Origin: Symbiodinium natans
Taxonomy: Eukaryota; Sar; Dinophyceae; Suessiales; Symbiodiniaceae
Direction of reading: 5' to 3'
Assembly: GCA_905221605.1 (NCBI GenBank)
Contig: CAJNDS010000118.1
Coordinates: forward strand, 94,600 to 158,599
DNA length: 64,000 bases
The notes under the pieces are model-generated. The model made no database searches. It had not been told where the DNA came from and was given only the letters and a program-made list of their open reading frames with translations. Below, piece after piece: positions 39,839 to 63,990 of the stretch. Position numbers and translations under genes: made by a program. Positions within the stretch are counted from its first letter, which is position 1. Each line of letters opens with the position of its first letter.

Positions 39839-40184
39839 TCAGTGCTTCGATCGCAGCACAAGAACAATAGCTCGTTTGCTCAAGCACTGGAGGGCCCTGC
39901 AAGAAACTGTTGCATCATGGGTCTTCTCCACCAAAGGCTGCTTGCTCAACAGATCAGGATGTCGTTGGAGAATTTTCAGCTTCTGCCGGACCCGCACGCG
40001 ACCCACGCGCAAGGCTGTGTCGAAGCTGCCGCATAGATACGTGCTTGGCACGTCGAAGGCTTCTCGCTGTCCGACTGCTTCCTCAGCGTCGATTAGCACT
40101 GGCCGTGGCCAGATGCTCAAAAGTTTGCTTGCCTTCCCTCCTTCAGCTCTCCTTGGGTCCTTCAAGTCTCCTTCATTCTGCTGA
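39839..40184. other. Mirror ORF pair, strand unresolved
   Basis: A minus ORF (39839-40369) has a coherent C-terminal part (FDVPSTYLCGSFDTALRVGR, VRQKLKILQRHPDLLSKQPL) with strong codon bias. The plus strand also reads well over 39880-40035 (NCCIMGLLHQRLLAQQIRMS). Only one can be coding. The minus reading is the more protein-like, but a minus gene would break the one-way gene order. No family is recognised. Confidence 0.28.
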
Positions 40185-40290
40185 TAAGAGGTGCCGCGGC
40201 CTCGCTTCTTTAGCGGTGGTGGGATCCCGAGCCCGGACGTTGGGCCCCGAGTTTGCACTCTCCACGACTCTGTTCGAGGGGTGCTTTCAG

Positions 40291-40346
40291 GCTTTCCGTG
40301 TGTGTGGGTGGCACAGGATCCATGGAACTGGCGGTCCTTCTCCAAG
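40291..40346 (+). CDS. Candidate short exon, unidentified
   Basis: After GTGCTTTCAG the frame reads FPCVWVAQDPWNWRSFSK and ends at AAG|GTGCAG, a GT donor. Almost every codon ends in G or C and the exon has good sites on both sides, but it is too short to assign to a family. A second frame (AFRVCGWHRIHGTGGPSP) is also open. Confidence 0.35.
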
Positions 40347-41633
40347 GTGCAGGGCATTTGCTGGAACAACAGCCTGAGAAGGATAGTGTCTCAACTTAGG
40401 AGTGTGTAGCCACGACATGCATCCAGGGACCAATCCCTCCGATCGTCGCGCTTAGCTTGGTGGCACTGTGGATGAACCGAGAGAAGCCGCTTGGCTTTCT
40501 GTGCCAATGTGGCCAGTAGGATACAGAGTTTACACATGTCAAGTTGCATGCAAGAAGACATATAAGACAGTGGTGCTGCCTGACTTCTCCGAGCGCATTT
40601 AGGAGCTGGGATGGAGGGCCGAAGATGCACAGCGTCACATGCAAGATCTTCGGCGGCTGGGCTTTGAACATTGACTGCGGTTGTCCGGTTTAAGCTGTCT
40701 TGTTCTTTTGCATGTATGCAGACAGCCGAGGAGTTAATGGGCCATTCTGAGACTCAGATATCTTGGATGGCACATGCTGAACGGTGTGCGGAAGCTGCAA
40801 CGGACACTTCAGTGTCAGAGAGTCAGGGTGGTTTGTGTTCAGCGAAGCCTACATGAGATATCTCTAGCCAGCAGCATGTCAACACTTGCCTTGTGCCTCT
40901 TCTGACTCACCGGGTACAGCCGCAGAACAGGAACCCGACATGGTTCACTAATTTTCACTCTGCGCCGCGCGCGTATGTTCCAGTCGCGCAGAACTGGCAG
41001 CATGACTTCAGACAATAGCTGGAGCACCGTTCTCTGCAGCTTTGTCCAGAAAGACTGAGCACGCATGCCACCAGCACTCTCCACGTATTATGATGGATGA
41101 ATGTGGAGGTGCAGGATCCTGCCGCAACTTCTGACTGTCACTGGTGCTACTAGGAGTGTAAATGCATGCGGCATGCTGGACATGCGCAGGGAAAGGCTGT
41201 GGCGGCTATGTACCGAAGCCGTCCGAGGAGTGGATGTACGTTTCTGCAGTCGGGCGAGAGCGTCGCATTGCCCATTGCTTGTCAGATCCGAAATACTTCG
41301 GGTAGCATGCCCGAAGTTCTGTCTAGCTTGAAGCATTTCGAGCTGAACAAGCATCAAGCTTACCATACGACAAGGAGATGTTCAAGAGGGCCACACTTGA
41401 GCATCATCTCGTATGCTGATCAGGCAAGACCTATCTCACAACTGTCACAACTAGTGAGTGAGCCGATGTGTCACGACCCATAAACTTCATAAGACTTCGA
41501 ACTGCGGACAACATGGCACACTCCATTCGATCCTGCATGCACTTCCTTCTCAACAATGATTTGGGCCGCAGTGCTTTGGGCAGCCTGGGTGCAACTGAGA
41601 GTTGAATGCACAAAAGCAATGCATTCGGTCGAG

Positions 41634-41886
41634 TGTGTGTGTGTGTGTGTGTGGCCGGCTGCCTGCCTCAGTCTGTCTGTCTCTCTTTCTTTCATGCTTT
41701 CCTTCCTTCCTTGCTTTCTTTCTTTCATTCTTTCTTTCTTTCTCTCTCCCTCTCTCTCTCTCTTTTGCTCTTTTTTTTTTCTCTCTCTCTCTCTCTCTTT
41801 CTTTGTCTCTCTCTCTTTCTTTGCCTCTCTCTTTCTTTCTCTCTCTCTCCTTTCTTTCTGACTCTCTCTCTCTCTCTCTTTCGGTT
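41634..41886. repeat. GT and CT/TTTC-rich microsatellite block
   Basis: (GT)n at 41634-41652, followed by about 200 bp made almost wholly of CT, TTTC and TTCC units (41680-41882). On the minus strand it yields a spurious Glu/Arg/Lys-rich ORF (41471-42106), and on the plus strand Ser/Leu/Phe-rich ORFs. Confidence 0.92.
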
Positions 41887-41909
41887 TGTGTGCGTGTTCG
41901 CGTGAGAGT

Positions 41910-42083
41910 CTGTGCATGTGTGTCCTGGAACCTGTTCTGGAAGCTGTTCTACTTGCCATGCTGGGGCATGACAACGTGCCGTCTGTTGCCAAGGCACATC
42001 CATTCTTGCTCCTCGCTTTGAAGAGACCGCAGCAGACAGGAGCATGGGCACGCTTGGTCAGAGTGGTTGGCTTCCTTTTCTGA
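41910..42083 (+). CDS. Candidate exon, unidentified
   Basis: Directly after the CT block the frame reads VLEPVLEAVLLAMLGHDNVP, then SVAKAHPFLLLALKRPQQTG, stopping at TGA 42081-42083. It is hydrophobic and helical with fair codon bias. No acceptor is certain and no family is recognised. Confidence 0.25.
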   Translation: MCMCVLEPVLEAVLLAMLGHDNVPSVAKAHPFLLLALKRPQQTGAWARLVRVVGFLF

Positions 42084-44329
42084 CCCAACAAGTACACATC
42101 TGTCAACTTTGACCCAGGCCCATGTAGAATCAGGTGTCACCAATGGCTGCCCTGCCTTCGAGGTTCTGCTGTTCATTTTCTGCCGAACCACATTGAGCCT
42201 TCTTCCAGGCAGACTGGAAACAGCACAGGGTTGATTGAGGTTGTTTGCCGCGGTCCCCGGTTCTCTAGTGACTCTAGTGTTTCATGATCCATGGGCTTCC
42301 CCCATCTGCGCCTGGCACCGAAGGCCACATCAGCGAAGTGGTCGCTCCCGCTGTGGTCTATGCTGGTGCAGGCAAGGCCACGCTGCGAAACAAGAGATGG
42401 ATTTGTCTGCGAAAGCCCAAGCCCCTTGACACTAGCTTGCATTTCCGAAGCCACTGAGGAATGGCATTGTTCCTGTACATCTCGCTCAGAACTTTCGGCC
42501 GCGTCCAGGTCTTCCTTGGCACAGGTGAAGATCTGATGCTTGCTCGCACATGCTGCGAAGCGCGGAAGGTTAGAAGTCATAAGTAACACAAACGGAAGCG
42601 TCGGCCCCCGATGCAGTGGAAAACTTCCATGTGTAGGGCTGTGAAAACCGGGCAAGGAAGCGCGTCTACAGCAAGATGGCGACGGCCCAGCGAGCCCCCA
42701 GTCCCCCTCTGTGGGCCTTCGGTGGAAATCTGCAGCCTCTTGGCACCCAAGGTTTTCCTTACTTCCGTACAAGAGAATGCGCTGGAGATGCTAAGAACTC
42801 GTGTGGCTTCGCTTGTTCATGACAGCACCGAGATGCACCGCATGCCTGCTTCCGCTCTCCGACCGGATGCATCGTCACGAATCGAACGTTCATCTGCTAG
42901 ATTTTGTTGGCATCAAGAGAAAGGACTGAGCTGCCAAATGGTCGGCATCAAACTGCCCCCGGTTTCCTGAAGAAGTGGCACTGTATGAGGGGTGGATCTC
43001 CGGATGGTGATGGGTTCGGTAGACCCTGCGGACAGCGTGTGAGGTGCAAGGGTGAGCCCCAAAAGGCACTTGCCCGTCGAATGTGATCTTCGGTGAGACA
43101 TGGGAAACAGGTGATCAAGAGCCCCCCTCCAGCCAGGAGCCGCGGACAGTCACTGAAGATCAGAAAGCAATTGAACACCCACCTCCCGGTGCCAGGCTTA
43201 TTTTTTTGAATTCAGGATTTTGGGTCCAGGACAGCGGGTGGGCTCTGTGCTTCACTGCGGCAGACTGTGGGTCAGGAAGTCTGTGGCTGCCTGCAAAACA
43301 CCGGAGACATACCCGCTTTGATGTCCAGTCTCGTGTTGCACGACAAAAAAGCATCATCAAGCATCGAATACGTCCAATGTACAACGTACGCTCCGCATTG
43401 GCATCAGAAATTCAAGAGTTGGGGATTCATGTCGCTTCCCGTCGACGACAAAGATCCGAGCTCTGAAGTGCATGCTGCGTTCTGTACAGAGTCCCTCCCG
43501 TTCGTGAATGCTTTGGAAGCAATGCTGACAATAGAGTTTTGGGTGCGTCCCCTCGCCCTTGGTGCTAAGAACATGTCCAGGTTTGTTCCGTGGATTGTCT
43601 ACAACTTGCCGGGAACCTAGCTTGGAGCATCTTCCGTTGTCATCGATTCGCAGAGCGATGTCGAATGTGGCCTTGCAATCTCGTGCGCATGAAATGTTGG
43701 ACAAGGTTGTCTTCCAAGCTCTATCCCCTCGTTTATGAATCCCAGGTGCTGACAGTGACGGGCTTGCAGGAGATTTCCTTTGGCTTGTGACATCACTCGC
43801 TTGCAGCTGAAACTGCTTATTGAAAGTTGCGGTGTCAGGACAAGACGAAGCCCGAGAGCGAGAGCAATCAACGCTGCATGGAAGACGATGCAACTGGGAC
43901 TGCTTTCGGTGGGGACTGAATCTGTTGCTCCAAAGCAGTGACCTTTCAGCACGGTTGAGGGTATTGTCGGAGTCGGCTGTGCCAAGATTGCGTTGCTCGT
44001 TGGAGGTGATCGTCAATTATTTTCCGCCGGTGACGCTGCTTGCCTTCTATGAAGAGCCTGCATGTCGGATCTGACATGAAGAGAAAATTCGCACGCAGGA
44101 CTGCAGGTTCACATTGTATTGGAACCCGATGGAATGGAATACACGGGAGCCCTGATTCTGACTGTGTCGGGATGCGTTGGGTTTGCGTTTGGCCAAGGGA
44201 GAACAAACGCAGCTCCTCCTGTTCGTTGGCAGCTGATGCTCCAGTGACTTACTCAAACTTTAGCACTTCTGATCATGTGATCTTCCTGTGTGCTTGAAGG
44301 AGCATCTTGCAATTGCAAAACCGGGCCAG

Positions 44330-44439
44330 TTTGGGAATATTACGTGTGCGGCTGGTACGGTCCCCCCATGCAGTGGGGAATTCCGAAGGTCATCATTGTT
44401 GAGCCCGGTCTGCTGACGCCTCAGAACGGGCATGACTGA
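44330..44439 (+). CDS. Candidate terminal exon, unidentified
   Basis: After GGGCCAG the frame reads WEYYVCGWYGPPMQWGIPKV, then IIVEPGLLTPQNGHD, and stops at TGA 44437-44439. Codon bias is strong and the composition is distinctive (Trp/Tyr-rich then aliphatic). I cannot assign it. Elsewhere between 42.1 and 45.3 kb I see only overlapping low-quality ORFs (for example 42611-42970 and 43083-43466). Confidence 0.35.
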
Positions 44440-45429
44440 GCATATGCAAGCACAACAAAGAGATGGTCAAAGTTCGAACGAACAGGTTCACCAAGAAGGT
44501 GCCAAAACTAGTCATGCTAGAATCAGCTTCAACCTCCTGCTCCCAAAGCTTAGAGGCAGCTAAGCTAAGAGATGAGACGGAGTCTCACAGTCGGATTTCA
44601 GACTGCAAGAAGAAGTCGTGGCCTGAACTAGAAATTCCTGATATGTTTGCCGGGCAGGACATGTACAGCCCAGGACTGATGGGGCTTCAGCGAACAAGCA
44701 TCCAAACAGTTGTCGTAGCAGCGTGCTTGCGCCCGACTCCTGGAATTCATATAGATTCCGTGGTGACGCATCTTTGACAATTCTGTAGGGACCAGTGTCA
44801 ACGCGCGAGGATGTTCCAGGCTCTTCATTTCTCCGCCGTGCAGTAAGCCGCGGTTTCCGAGTTGTAGCCGCTTTCCTGCAGATGGGGGGGCAGTCTGAGA
44901 CGCCGGGCAATGTAGCAGATGAAATTCCAGCCGATCAAAGCAACCAGCACAGATTCAGAAGCTTCACTACTCTTCGGCGCAAAGGCGTACCAAGCAGTCG
45001 GTCTTAGCCCACAGGGACTGCAGAGGATGCGGATGCTGAAAGGTCATTGAGCGCCGGGGTCATGCGCAAACACTGCGCAGTCCTCGATGGAACCTATTTG
45101 GTGACTCGGCGCCTAGACTGAAAGTATCTTGAACTTGCGGTCCTGAATCTTCGGAGCTTTAAAGTTGCGGGAAGTTCCTGGCCAGTGAAGGAACAATGGA
45201 TCCCAGACAAGAGTGTCGCGCTATTCCCTATAATCTCGCAGTCTGACATTGCGGGATGACATGATCATGTTGCTGCCTTCTTGTTGGAGGGGTTCAGCTG
45301 AGGACGACTCGGAGCAAATCATCCGTGCTGTGCAGGCTCCTGTGCTGCTTTTTTCATGAGAGTCGATTGCACAACGGGGCACCGGACAAGCTACAGCAGG
45401 CAACAGGCGGCAGCACGAGCTTTGCAATG

Positions 45430-45640
45430 CCATGCATCGTCAGACGTCATGAGTGCCAGAGAGTATTCTCTGACCCGGACAGGAGAAGACGAACAATGCA
45501 CCAATGTTTTGGATCGGCTTCTCCTCCGGAAGCAGGGGCCCCGACATGTCGTTAAGGCCTCTTTTTGGCGTGTGCTTGGGCAAAAGCCTGTCACATGGTC
45601 GCTGGACGGCACCGGTGCAGCGAAGGCAAGTTGCCAATAG
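45430..45640 (+). CDS. Candidate terminal exon, unidentified
   Basis: The frame reads EYSLTRTGEDEQCTNVLDRL, then LLRKQGPRHVVKASFWRVLG, and stops at TAG 45638-45640, with consistently G/C-ending codons. The start is not fixed; the same frame is open back to 45356. No family is recognised. Confidence 0.33.
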
Positions 45641-46420
45641 AGGCAGTGGGGAAGTATGATGAGCGTCGGAAGAACGGCGACTTGACCGCGCCGAGCCTTG
45701 GCTGAAACTCACTGAGCAGTTGGGCACTTTCGGGATTTCGGCCCAAGGGATGCCACGGAGCCAAGTTAACCTGCATCTTTTGCCGCATCTTTAGCAACGT
45801 CACGCGTCCTGTTGCACTGCCTTTGATTGCACTGAGTTGCATTGGCTTTGGCATGTCTTTTTGGCAATCGTGCACGCCAACACTTGCACCGAGTTGTGTC
45901 TTTGGAAATTCTTGCACTTGGTCACTAGTGACCATTGGTGATTGGTCTGTTGTTGCCAAGAGGAAGTTTGTTGCGACGGCTTGTATTGCACCTGGCTACA
46001 ATTTGGAAACGTGCCCCTTGGCACGGCTTACAGGCATTGTGCAGCGAGTTTGGCTGCCATGTTGTTATGGGACCCAAGAGCTCAGTCTGGTTCATCTGTG
46101 TCTGAGGCTTTAACGGCTTCAAATTCCCATATACGTGGCTATGCCTGAGCAGCACGTGCCTGGCCTCAGAGGAAAGTTGCGAGAAGTTGTCGTGTATTTC
46201 AATATGCTCATTGGCTGGTGGCTCTTGCAGCAGCTAGATGAACTTCATTGTAAGGAAGAGCAAGTTCTTGCACGAGAACGAGCAGGTGCTCCGTGCGCAT
46301 GATGCTGCTGCGTACGAAGCTGCTGTTAATTCTTCTGCCGGGTGCTAAGCTTTTCGCATCAGCTGCAAGAGGCTGGACACTGAGCTGAAACACCAGTGCG
46401 TACCGCATTGTACTTCCAAG

Positions 46421-47225
46421 ACGTGCGAAGGATCTGCAGGAGCTTCTCTCGCACGTGGCGCCCTTTGCTGGGTATGCCTCTGACAAAGAGTACTTTGCCC
46501 ACGAGAATCCGGTGCCCTGGCAAGTCTGAATTTTAGCTTTGCAAGCAGAAGGTGTTGGTTGTCTGTGTCACCTCGGTGGAGAAAAGTGAATAGGGTTACC
46601 CAATCTCTTGCTTGAAAGGGCCGCGTGCGGCTTGAAATGTCTGTGCAGGGCAGCTCCCGAAGCCAGCAATGCATGCGGCGTGCATGCTCCTGGAGAAGCT
46701 TCTCAAAGGGACAACATCCAAGCACAACCGGCACAACGAAGGAAGAGAACGGGTTGTGGAGACTTGCGCAACGCTGCGTTCCACAAGAGCCCAGCCTCAC
46801 GATGGCGTCGATGCGCACATGGCTCGGGCAGTCAGGAGCGAAGTCAGACAAGAGGTGGGACAGCAAACAGCATGAGATGGTGGAACGTGCAAACTGCCTG
46901 ATGTATCACATCACTGAAGAAGGCTTCAGTACCTCTAGGCATTCTTTGTTTTGTTCAGCCAGCTGGCATGTGAACGCTGACAAGTGATGGTCGGCTACCT
47001 CGAGCACTGCTCGTGGGTTTCAGAAGTGCCATACTAAGTGACCTGGCAACACAGAACACGTTGAACTTTAAGCCGCAAGCCCATGATGGCAAGTCGGAAC
47101 AGTGCATCTTTCGAAATATTCGCTGCCTGCAGGTGCTGTTCGCGCCACTTGTCCAGACACCAACGCTCATTATCAATGCGTTAGATGACCCCTTGACTGT
47201 GCCTACGCCGCTTGGAGACAAAGAC
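46421..47225 (+). CDS. Alpha/beta-hydrolase, ABHD/YheT-like (partial exon set)
   Basis: Two exons support this. 46421-46523 (RAKDLQELLSHVAPFAGYAS, then DKEYFAHENPVPW) resembles the region before the acid residue in YheT/ABHD1-3 hydrolases, where a D-x-Y-Y/F-x-x-x-S/N-P pattern is usual. 47133-about 47220 (VLFAPLVQTPTLIINALDDP) matches the family's P-T-L-x-I-N-A-x-D-D-P segment, which carries the catalytic Asp. A possible earlier exon near 46183-46230 (VVVYFNMLIGWWLLQ) fits the preceding helices. The nucleophile elbow (G-x-S-x-G) and the final catalytic His were not found, so the gene may be incomplete or the exons missed. Expected activity is a lipase or esterase, inferred only from family. 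Confidence 0.5.
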
Positions 47226-47474
47226 ATACCGATGACTTGGGGGAGCTGGGGTGTTTTTCGGGCCTATCTTGCCAGACATCTCTTCAAGCCAGCCGACGGC
47301 CGAGGAACGCGTTCGGCACAATGCCAGGCCAAGCCCAATTGCTCACGGGATGTAACCCCCTTAAGTGGACTTCGATTGCAGCCCGAGTTGTCACCATCCT
47401 GGTAGGGATGTGAAGAGTTCCGTGCAAGCAAACACCGAAAGGGCTCGGCTGCTCCCCTTTTACTTTTATTGCAG

Positions 47475-47602
47475 GGCGGGATGACGGTATCACATTTGCC
47501 GAGATGATTCGCGCCTCGACCTGTGGCCTCTTGGAGAAGCACGTGCGAGCACACGAGAGCACACACAAGAGCGCTCAAGAGAGGTCCCCTTGAAGCCACG
47601 CA
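47475..47602 (+). CDS. Candidate exon, unidentified
   Basis: After TTATTGCAG the frame reads RDDGITFAEMIRASTCGLLE, then KHVRAHESTHKSAQERSP, and stops before 47596. G/C third positions dominate. D-D-G-I-T-F-A-E resembles the second half of an EF-hand loop, but this is too short to rely on. It may belong to the hydrolase gene or to the gene downstream. Confidence 0.33.
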
Positions 47603-47936
47603 GCAGCAACCAGCTGAGGCTTGCTGTTGATGGCGCCTTCAGGTCAGCCCGTGTTTGTGTGAATGTTAGTCGCGAATGAGTTCCACAAGGATGAGTCGGG
47701 AAAGCCAGGGTTGCTAGCCAGGAATAGACGAGGGATGGCACCGGCCGCAAGTATTCTGAAAAGTTTCCCAACTGCGTTCGACACGCAAGACATTGTGTTT
47801 CGCTCCGGCTCCCAGGTTACACAAGTGTTGTGCCTTGTGCCGAGACCGGTCCCAACTGCACTAGAACTTCCAGACTGCAAGTACGGATAATTCACAGCAA
47901 GACAGATTTCATCACTGGGGGAGAGCCTGCGTTGCT

Positions 47937-60424
<12,488 letters not shown>

Positions 60425-60515
60425 GTTCTGGGAATTGGGTTTTGCTGCCATGACGATATTTCCCCAAACAGTGCTTGCACAATGGGGTTCTTACGTTCAG
60501 AGTAAAGGAATTGGT

Positions 60516-61822
60516 TGCCGGCCGCAACGGCGAACGCGGCGGTGGGGCGGGGCCTTGGTTTCGATGCTCGCGCTGTGGTTTCGCGCGAATTCCGTTGCGT
60601 TTCGATGCTCCCGCTGTGGTTCCGCGCGAATGCCGTTGCGTTTCGGTGCTCCCGCTGTGGTTTCGCGCGAATTCCGGCTTCTCGTGGCCTCTTCTGGGGG
60701 GGCCACTTAGGTTGCCGGCCGCAACGGCGCACACGGTGGGGCGGGGCCTTCGTTTCGACGCTCCCGCTGTGGTTTCGCGCGAATTAATTCCTTTGCGTTT
60801 CGACGCTCCCGCTGTGGTTTCGCCTCTCGTGGCCTCTTCAAGCCTCTTCTGGGGGGGCCACTTAGGTTGCCGGCCGCAACGGCGCACGCGGTGGGGCAGG
60901 GCCTTCGTTTCGACGCTCCCGCTGTGGTATCGCACGAATTCCGTTGCGTTTCGATGCTCCCGCTGTGGTTTCGCGTGAACAGCCTCTTCTGGCCTCTTCG
61001 GGGGGGGGCCACTTAGGTTGCGGGCCGTAGCGGCGCACGCGGTTTCGTTTCGACGCTCCAGCCGTTGCGTTTCGATGCCCCCGCTGTGGTTTCGTACGAA
61101 TTCCGGCCTCTCGTAGCCTCTTCAGGCCTCTTCTGGGGGGGCCACTTAGATTGCCGGCCGCAACGGCGCACGCGGTGGGGCGGGGCCTTCGTTTCGACGC
61201 TCCCGCTGTGGTTTCGCGCGAATTCCGTTGCGTTTCGATGCTCCGCTGTGGTTTCGCGTGAATTCCGGCCTCTTCTGGCTTGCCCCAGCCTTTTCTAGCC
61301 TCTTGATGAAGGTGGGGCCACTTAGGTTGCCGGCCGCAACGGCGCACGCAGTGGGGCGGGGCCTTCGTTTCGACGCTCCCGCTGTGGTTTCGCGCGAATT
61401 CCTTTGCGTTTCGACGCTCCCGCTGTGGTTTCGCGCGAATTCCGGCCTCTTCTGGCTTGCTCCAGCCTCTTTCCCCCATCAGTGCTTGCACAATGGGGTT
61501 CTTACGTTCAGAGTAAAGGAATTGGTTGCGGGCCGCAACGGCGCACGCGGCGGTGGGGCGGGGCCTTGGTTTCGACGCTCCCGCTGTGGTTTCGCGCGAA
61601 TTCGGGCCTCTTCTGGCCTCTTCTGGGGGGGCCACTTAGAGGTTGCGGGCCGCAACGGCGCACGCGGTGGGGTGTTCGTGCGAATTCCGTTGCGTTTCGA
61701 CGTTGCCGCTGTGGTTTCGCGCGCATCCCGTCGCGTTTCGATCGCGCGAATTCCTGCCTCTTCTGGCATCTTCTGGGGGGGCCACTTAGATTGCGGGCCG
61801 CATTTTTCGAGACCTCTTCTGG
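60516..61822. repeat. GC-rich minisatellite array with higher-order duplication
   Basis: About eight diverged units of roughly 130-180 bp. Each contains GGCCGCAACGGCG, one or two copies of a ~41-bp block (GTTTCGACGCTCCCGCTGTG and GTTTCGCGCGAATTCC), CCTCTTCTGG segments and a GGGGGGGCCACTTAG end. A ~48-bp leader starting AGTGCTTGCACAATGGGGTT occurs at 60470 and again at 61481, 1,011 bp apart, so part of the array was duplicated as a block. Both strands stay open for hundreds of codons, giving spurious ORFs up to 257 codons. It begins about 90 bp after the proposed channel stop codon. Confidence 0.93.
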
Positions 61823-62347
61823 CCTCCTTTGGCCCCCCTCACTGTTTGGGGTCTACGCCGGCAGAATTTTATACTATACAGAAAAGCCGGGCACAATGAA
61901 AGAACCTTGTTTCCATCCGCTGTCCAATGCGCCATCTCCTCTCTACTTCTCTGGCTACTTGTCGTAGCATACTCAGGCATGCCGAGAAGTGAGGTGCAGG
62001 CAGTAACAAAGCCCCACGACTTTTTGATGGCACCTTCTCAGGGCGCCCGAGGGTTTGGATTCGGGTCGTGAGGGGGCATAGCCGAAGAGCCTGCAAGACT
62101 CGAACTGGCAAGCATTAAAACGCCGCAATGGGGGGGGGTCACAACTCAAGCTGCACTCAGACGTCAAAGTTCGGCAGCATGGAAACTGCCAGCCGTCATT
62201 CTCAGTATATGAAGCAAGAAGATCTTTTAGTTCCGTGTGCTGTAGGTCGTCACAATGCAGGAACTCTGTCCCTGGGCGCCCTGCTACTGCAAAAGATCAG
62301 CCCCTGCAGCCCGGCCCAGCTGACGCGCCCGAGGCAACCATTTCCAG

Positions 62348-62469
62348 AACTTCAAGAACAACCAGCGCACCTTGGATTTCCTGCCGAAGACAGGGAAGAT
62401 GGCGGCGTCCTTCCCAACCAGCTTTAAGGAGCCGGGAAGGCCAGCTTCCGGGCACCGGTGGGATGCAAG
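62348..62469 (+). CDS. Strong internal exon, unidentified protein
   Basis: After CCATTTCCAG the frame reads NFKNNQRTLDFLPKTGKMAA, then SFPTSFKEPGRPASGHRWDA, and ends at GCAAG|GTACAGTGAG, a textbook GT donor. Nearly every third position is G or C. The product is basic and Pro/Gly-containing, perhaps part of a cytoplasmic or secreted protein. It may extend upstream to an AG at 62331-62332. It lies about 1.9 kb after the proposed channel stop, so it is either the next gene or a further channel exon if that stop is wrong. Confidence 0.5.
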
Positions 62470-62479
62470 GTACAGTGAG

Positions 62480-63560
62480 ATGAAAGTACGGTTATGATAA
62501 AAGCATAAGATAACATCATGCATTGTTTACAACGCTTGTGACCCATACTTTTGACGGCGGGCTCAGTCTACACGGCGCTTTTGTGGGCCCCGCTTCGCCA
62601 GTGACTTTCAGGCGCTATGGTAGGTCGGAGGCCCATTTTGTTGCAAACTTATAAGGTTGGTTCTGTGGTAAATGCGTAGACAGTAACTTTGCTGGGCTGT
62701 CAGTGTGCAGGAAGGAGCTGACACATCTTGGTCAGCTGCAAGCGCCGCGCAAGCCAGACATGTTCCTCGGTGGTGCTGAGACTGTTTGATAGACATTGAT
62801 AAACATTTAAACTAATATTTAAACATTGAAAGCAGCTAAGAAGCCTCCAATCGATGCGATGGAAAGTTCTGAGGATTTCGGAGGCCCTGGATACCGATCC
62901 TCCAAGCTCCAGAGCCTGAGAAGCGCGCCTGATGCTTTCTTGTTCGTGCCTGTGGCCAGCTGCCCTTAGCAGTGGACCAAAGAGCCCTTTCATTTTGTGA
63001 TCAGGCGAAGATTTCCACTAGGCTCCTGTACAGTCGCTGTATGCCTCGCCTTGCCTAAGATGCGGGCAAGGGCTATGCGGCTGTCTTCAGTAATTCTTAT
63101 CCGATCTGAGACGAAGGGCTCGTCACGCAGCTCTGTTCGTCTTCACTGAATCTCAAGTAGAAAGCTTCTACCTCTTGACCGTCTTCTCGAAGGAGAGACA
63201 TGGAGAGACGCCCACGCTAGACCGTATGCCGGTGGCTTGACTTCTTGAAACATCACACATTTCATGGTTTCTGCCCGCCGGTACACAGCCTGCTAAGCTT
63301 GCAAACGTCCTTTGACGGAGCCTGCAGGCCCAAAAGGGCCCTGCAGATTCTGCGAATGCTGAGCGGATGATGTTCGAGGTCGGAACCTCGCAGGTCAGCA
63401 GCGCGCTTGACCCTGAAAAACAAGCCCGCCGATTGGGATGTCAGAAGCAAATTTCAGAACGTGCTCTTTGCATCTCCAGCCTCGTGTAAGCTTCTCACCA
63501 TCCTGGGACATGTAGCTTAGCCGAGCGCTTAGCTTACGAGCTTTTGCCTTCCTTGGCGAG
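62480..63560. other. No supported gene
   Basis: Only short ORFs without codon bias or convincing splice pairs. This would be intron or intergenic sequence between the exon at 62.35 kb and the candidates near the right edge. Confidence 0.35.
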
Positions 63561-63574
63561 ATTTGCATTTGCAG

Positions 63575-63990
63575 GCTCTCATTGCCCATTCCTGGATGGC
63601 ACCGTTTTCCCGGCCACCCGGGCCTTCATCTCAGTATGGTTTCAGTGATTGCGGGCGTTGCGCTTGGCTTCAGCATGGCAGAGTCCGAGAGTCTTTCGGG
63701 ATGTCGCTTGTTGCCGGTCTTGGGCTTTGAGCTTGTAGAGCTTGCGGAGCTTGTAGTGAGGAAGAACCCGTTCTTCCAGGTTCTGCCTGCGCTGGGCGGA
63801 TTTACCTTGTCTTCATGGGCAGACTCCTGCGTAGCTCGGTGGAAGGATCAAGGACTTTCTTGAGAAGCTTTGCAAATCAATGAGGCTTTTGGCGGGAAGT
63901 TCACTCTGTTCCTGGTTCAAAGGCCCTCGAGTTCTTCGAGGGCTTCTTGATGGAGCACCGGCGCGAAGCTGAAACTCAGTCGTGAGAGCG
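63575..63990 (+). CDS. Candidate exons at the right edge, unidentified
   Basis: The best exon starts after TTCAAAG at 63923: ALEFFEGFLMEHRREAETQ, with almost only G/C third positions, ending at an undetermined donor before the window edge. A possible earlier exon at 63575-63637 (DGTVFPATRAFIS after TTTGCAG) and a short KNPFFQ stretch near 63760-63779 are weaker. The gene is cut by the window end and no family is recognised. Confidence 0.4.

Noticed and set aside
41471-42106. 211-codon minus ORF rich in Glu, Arg and Lys
   Set aside because: Its core is the reverse complement of a CT/TTTC microsatellite.
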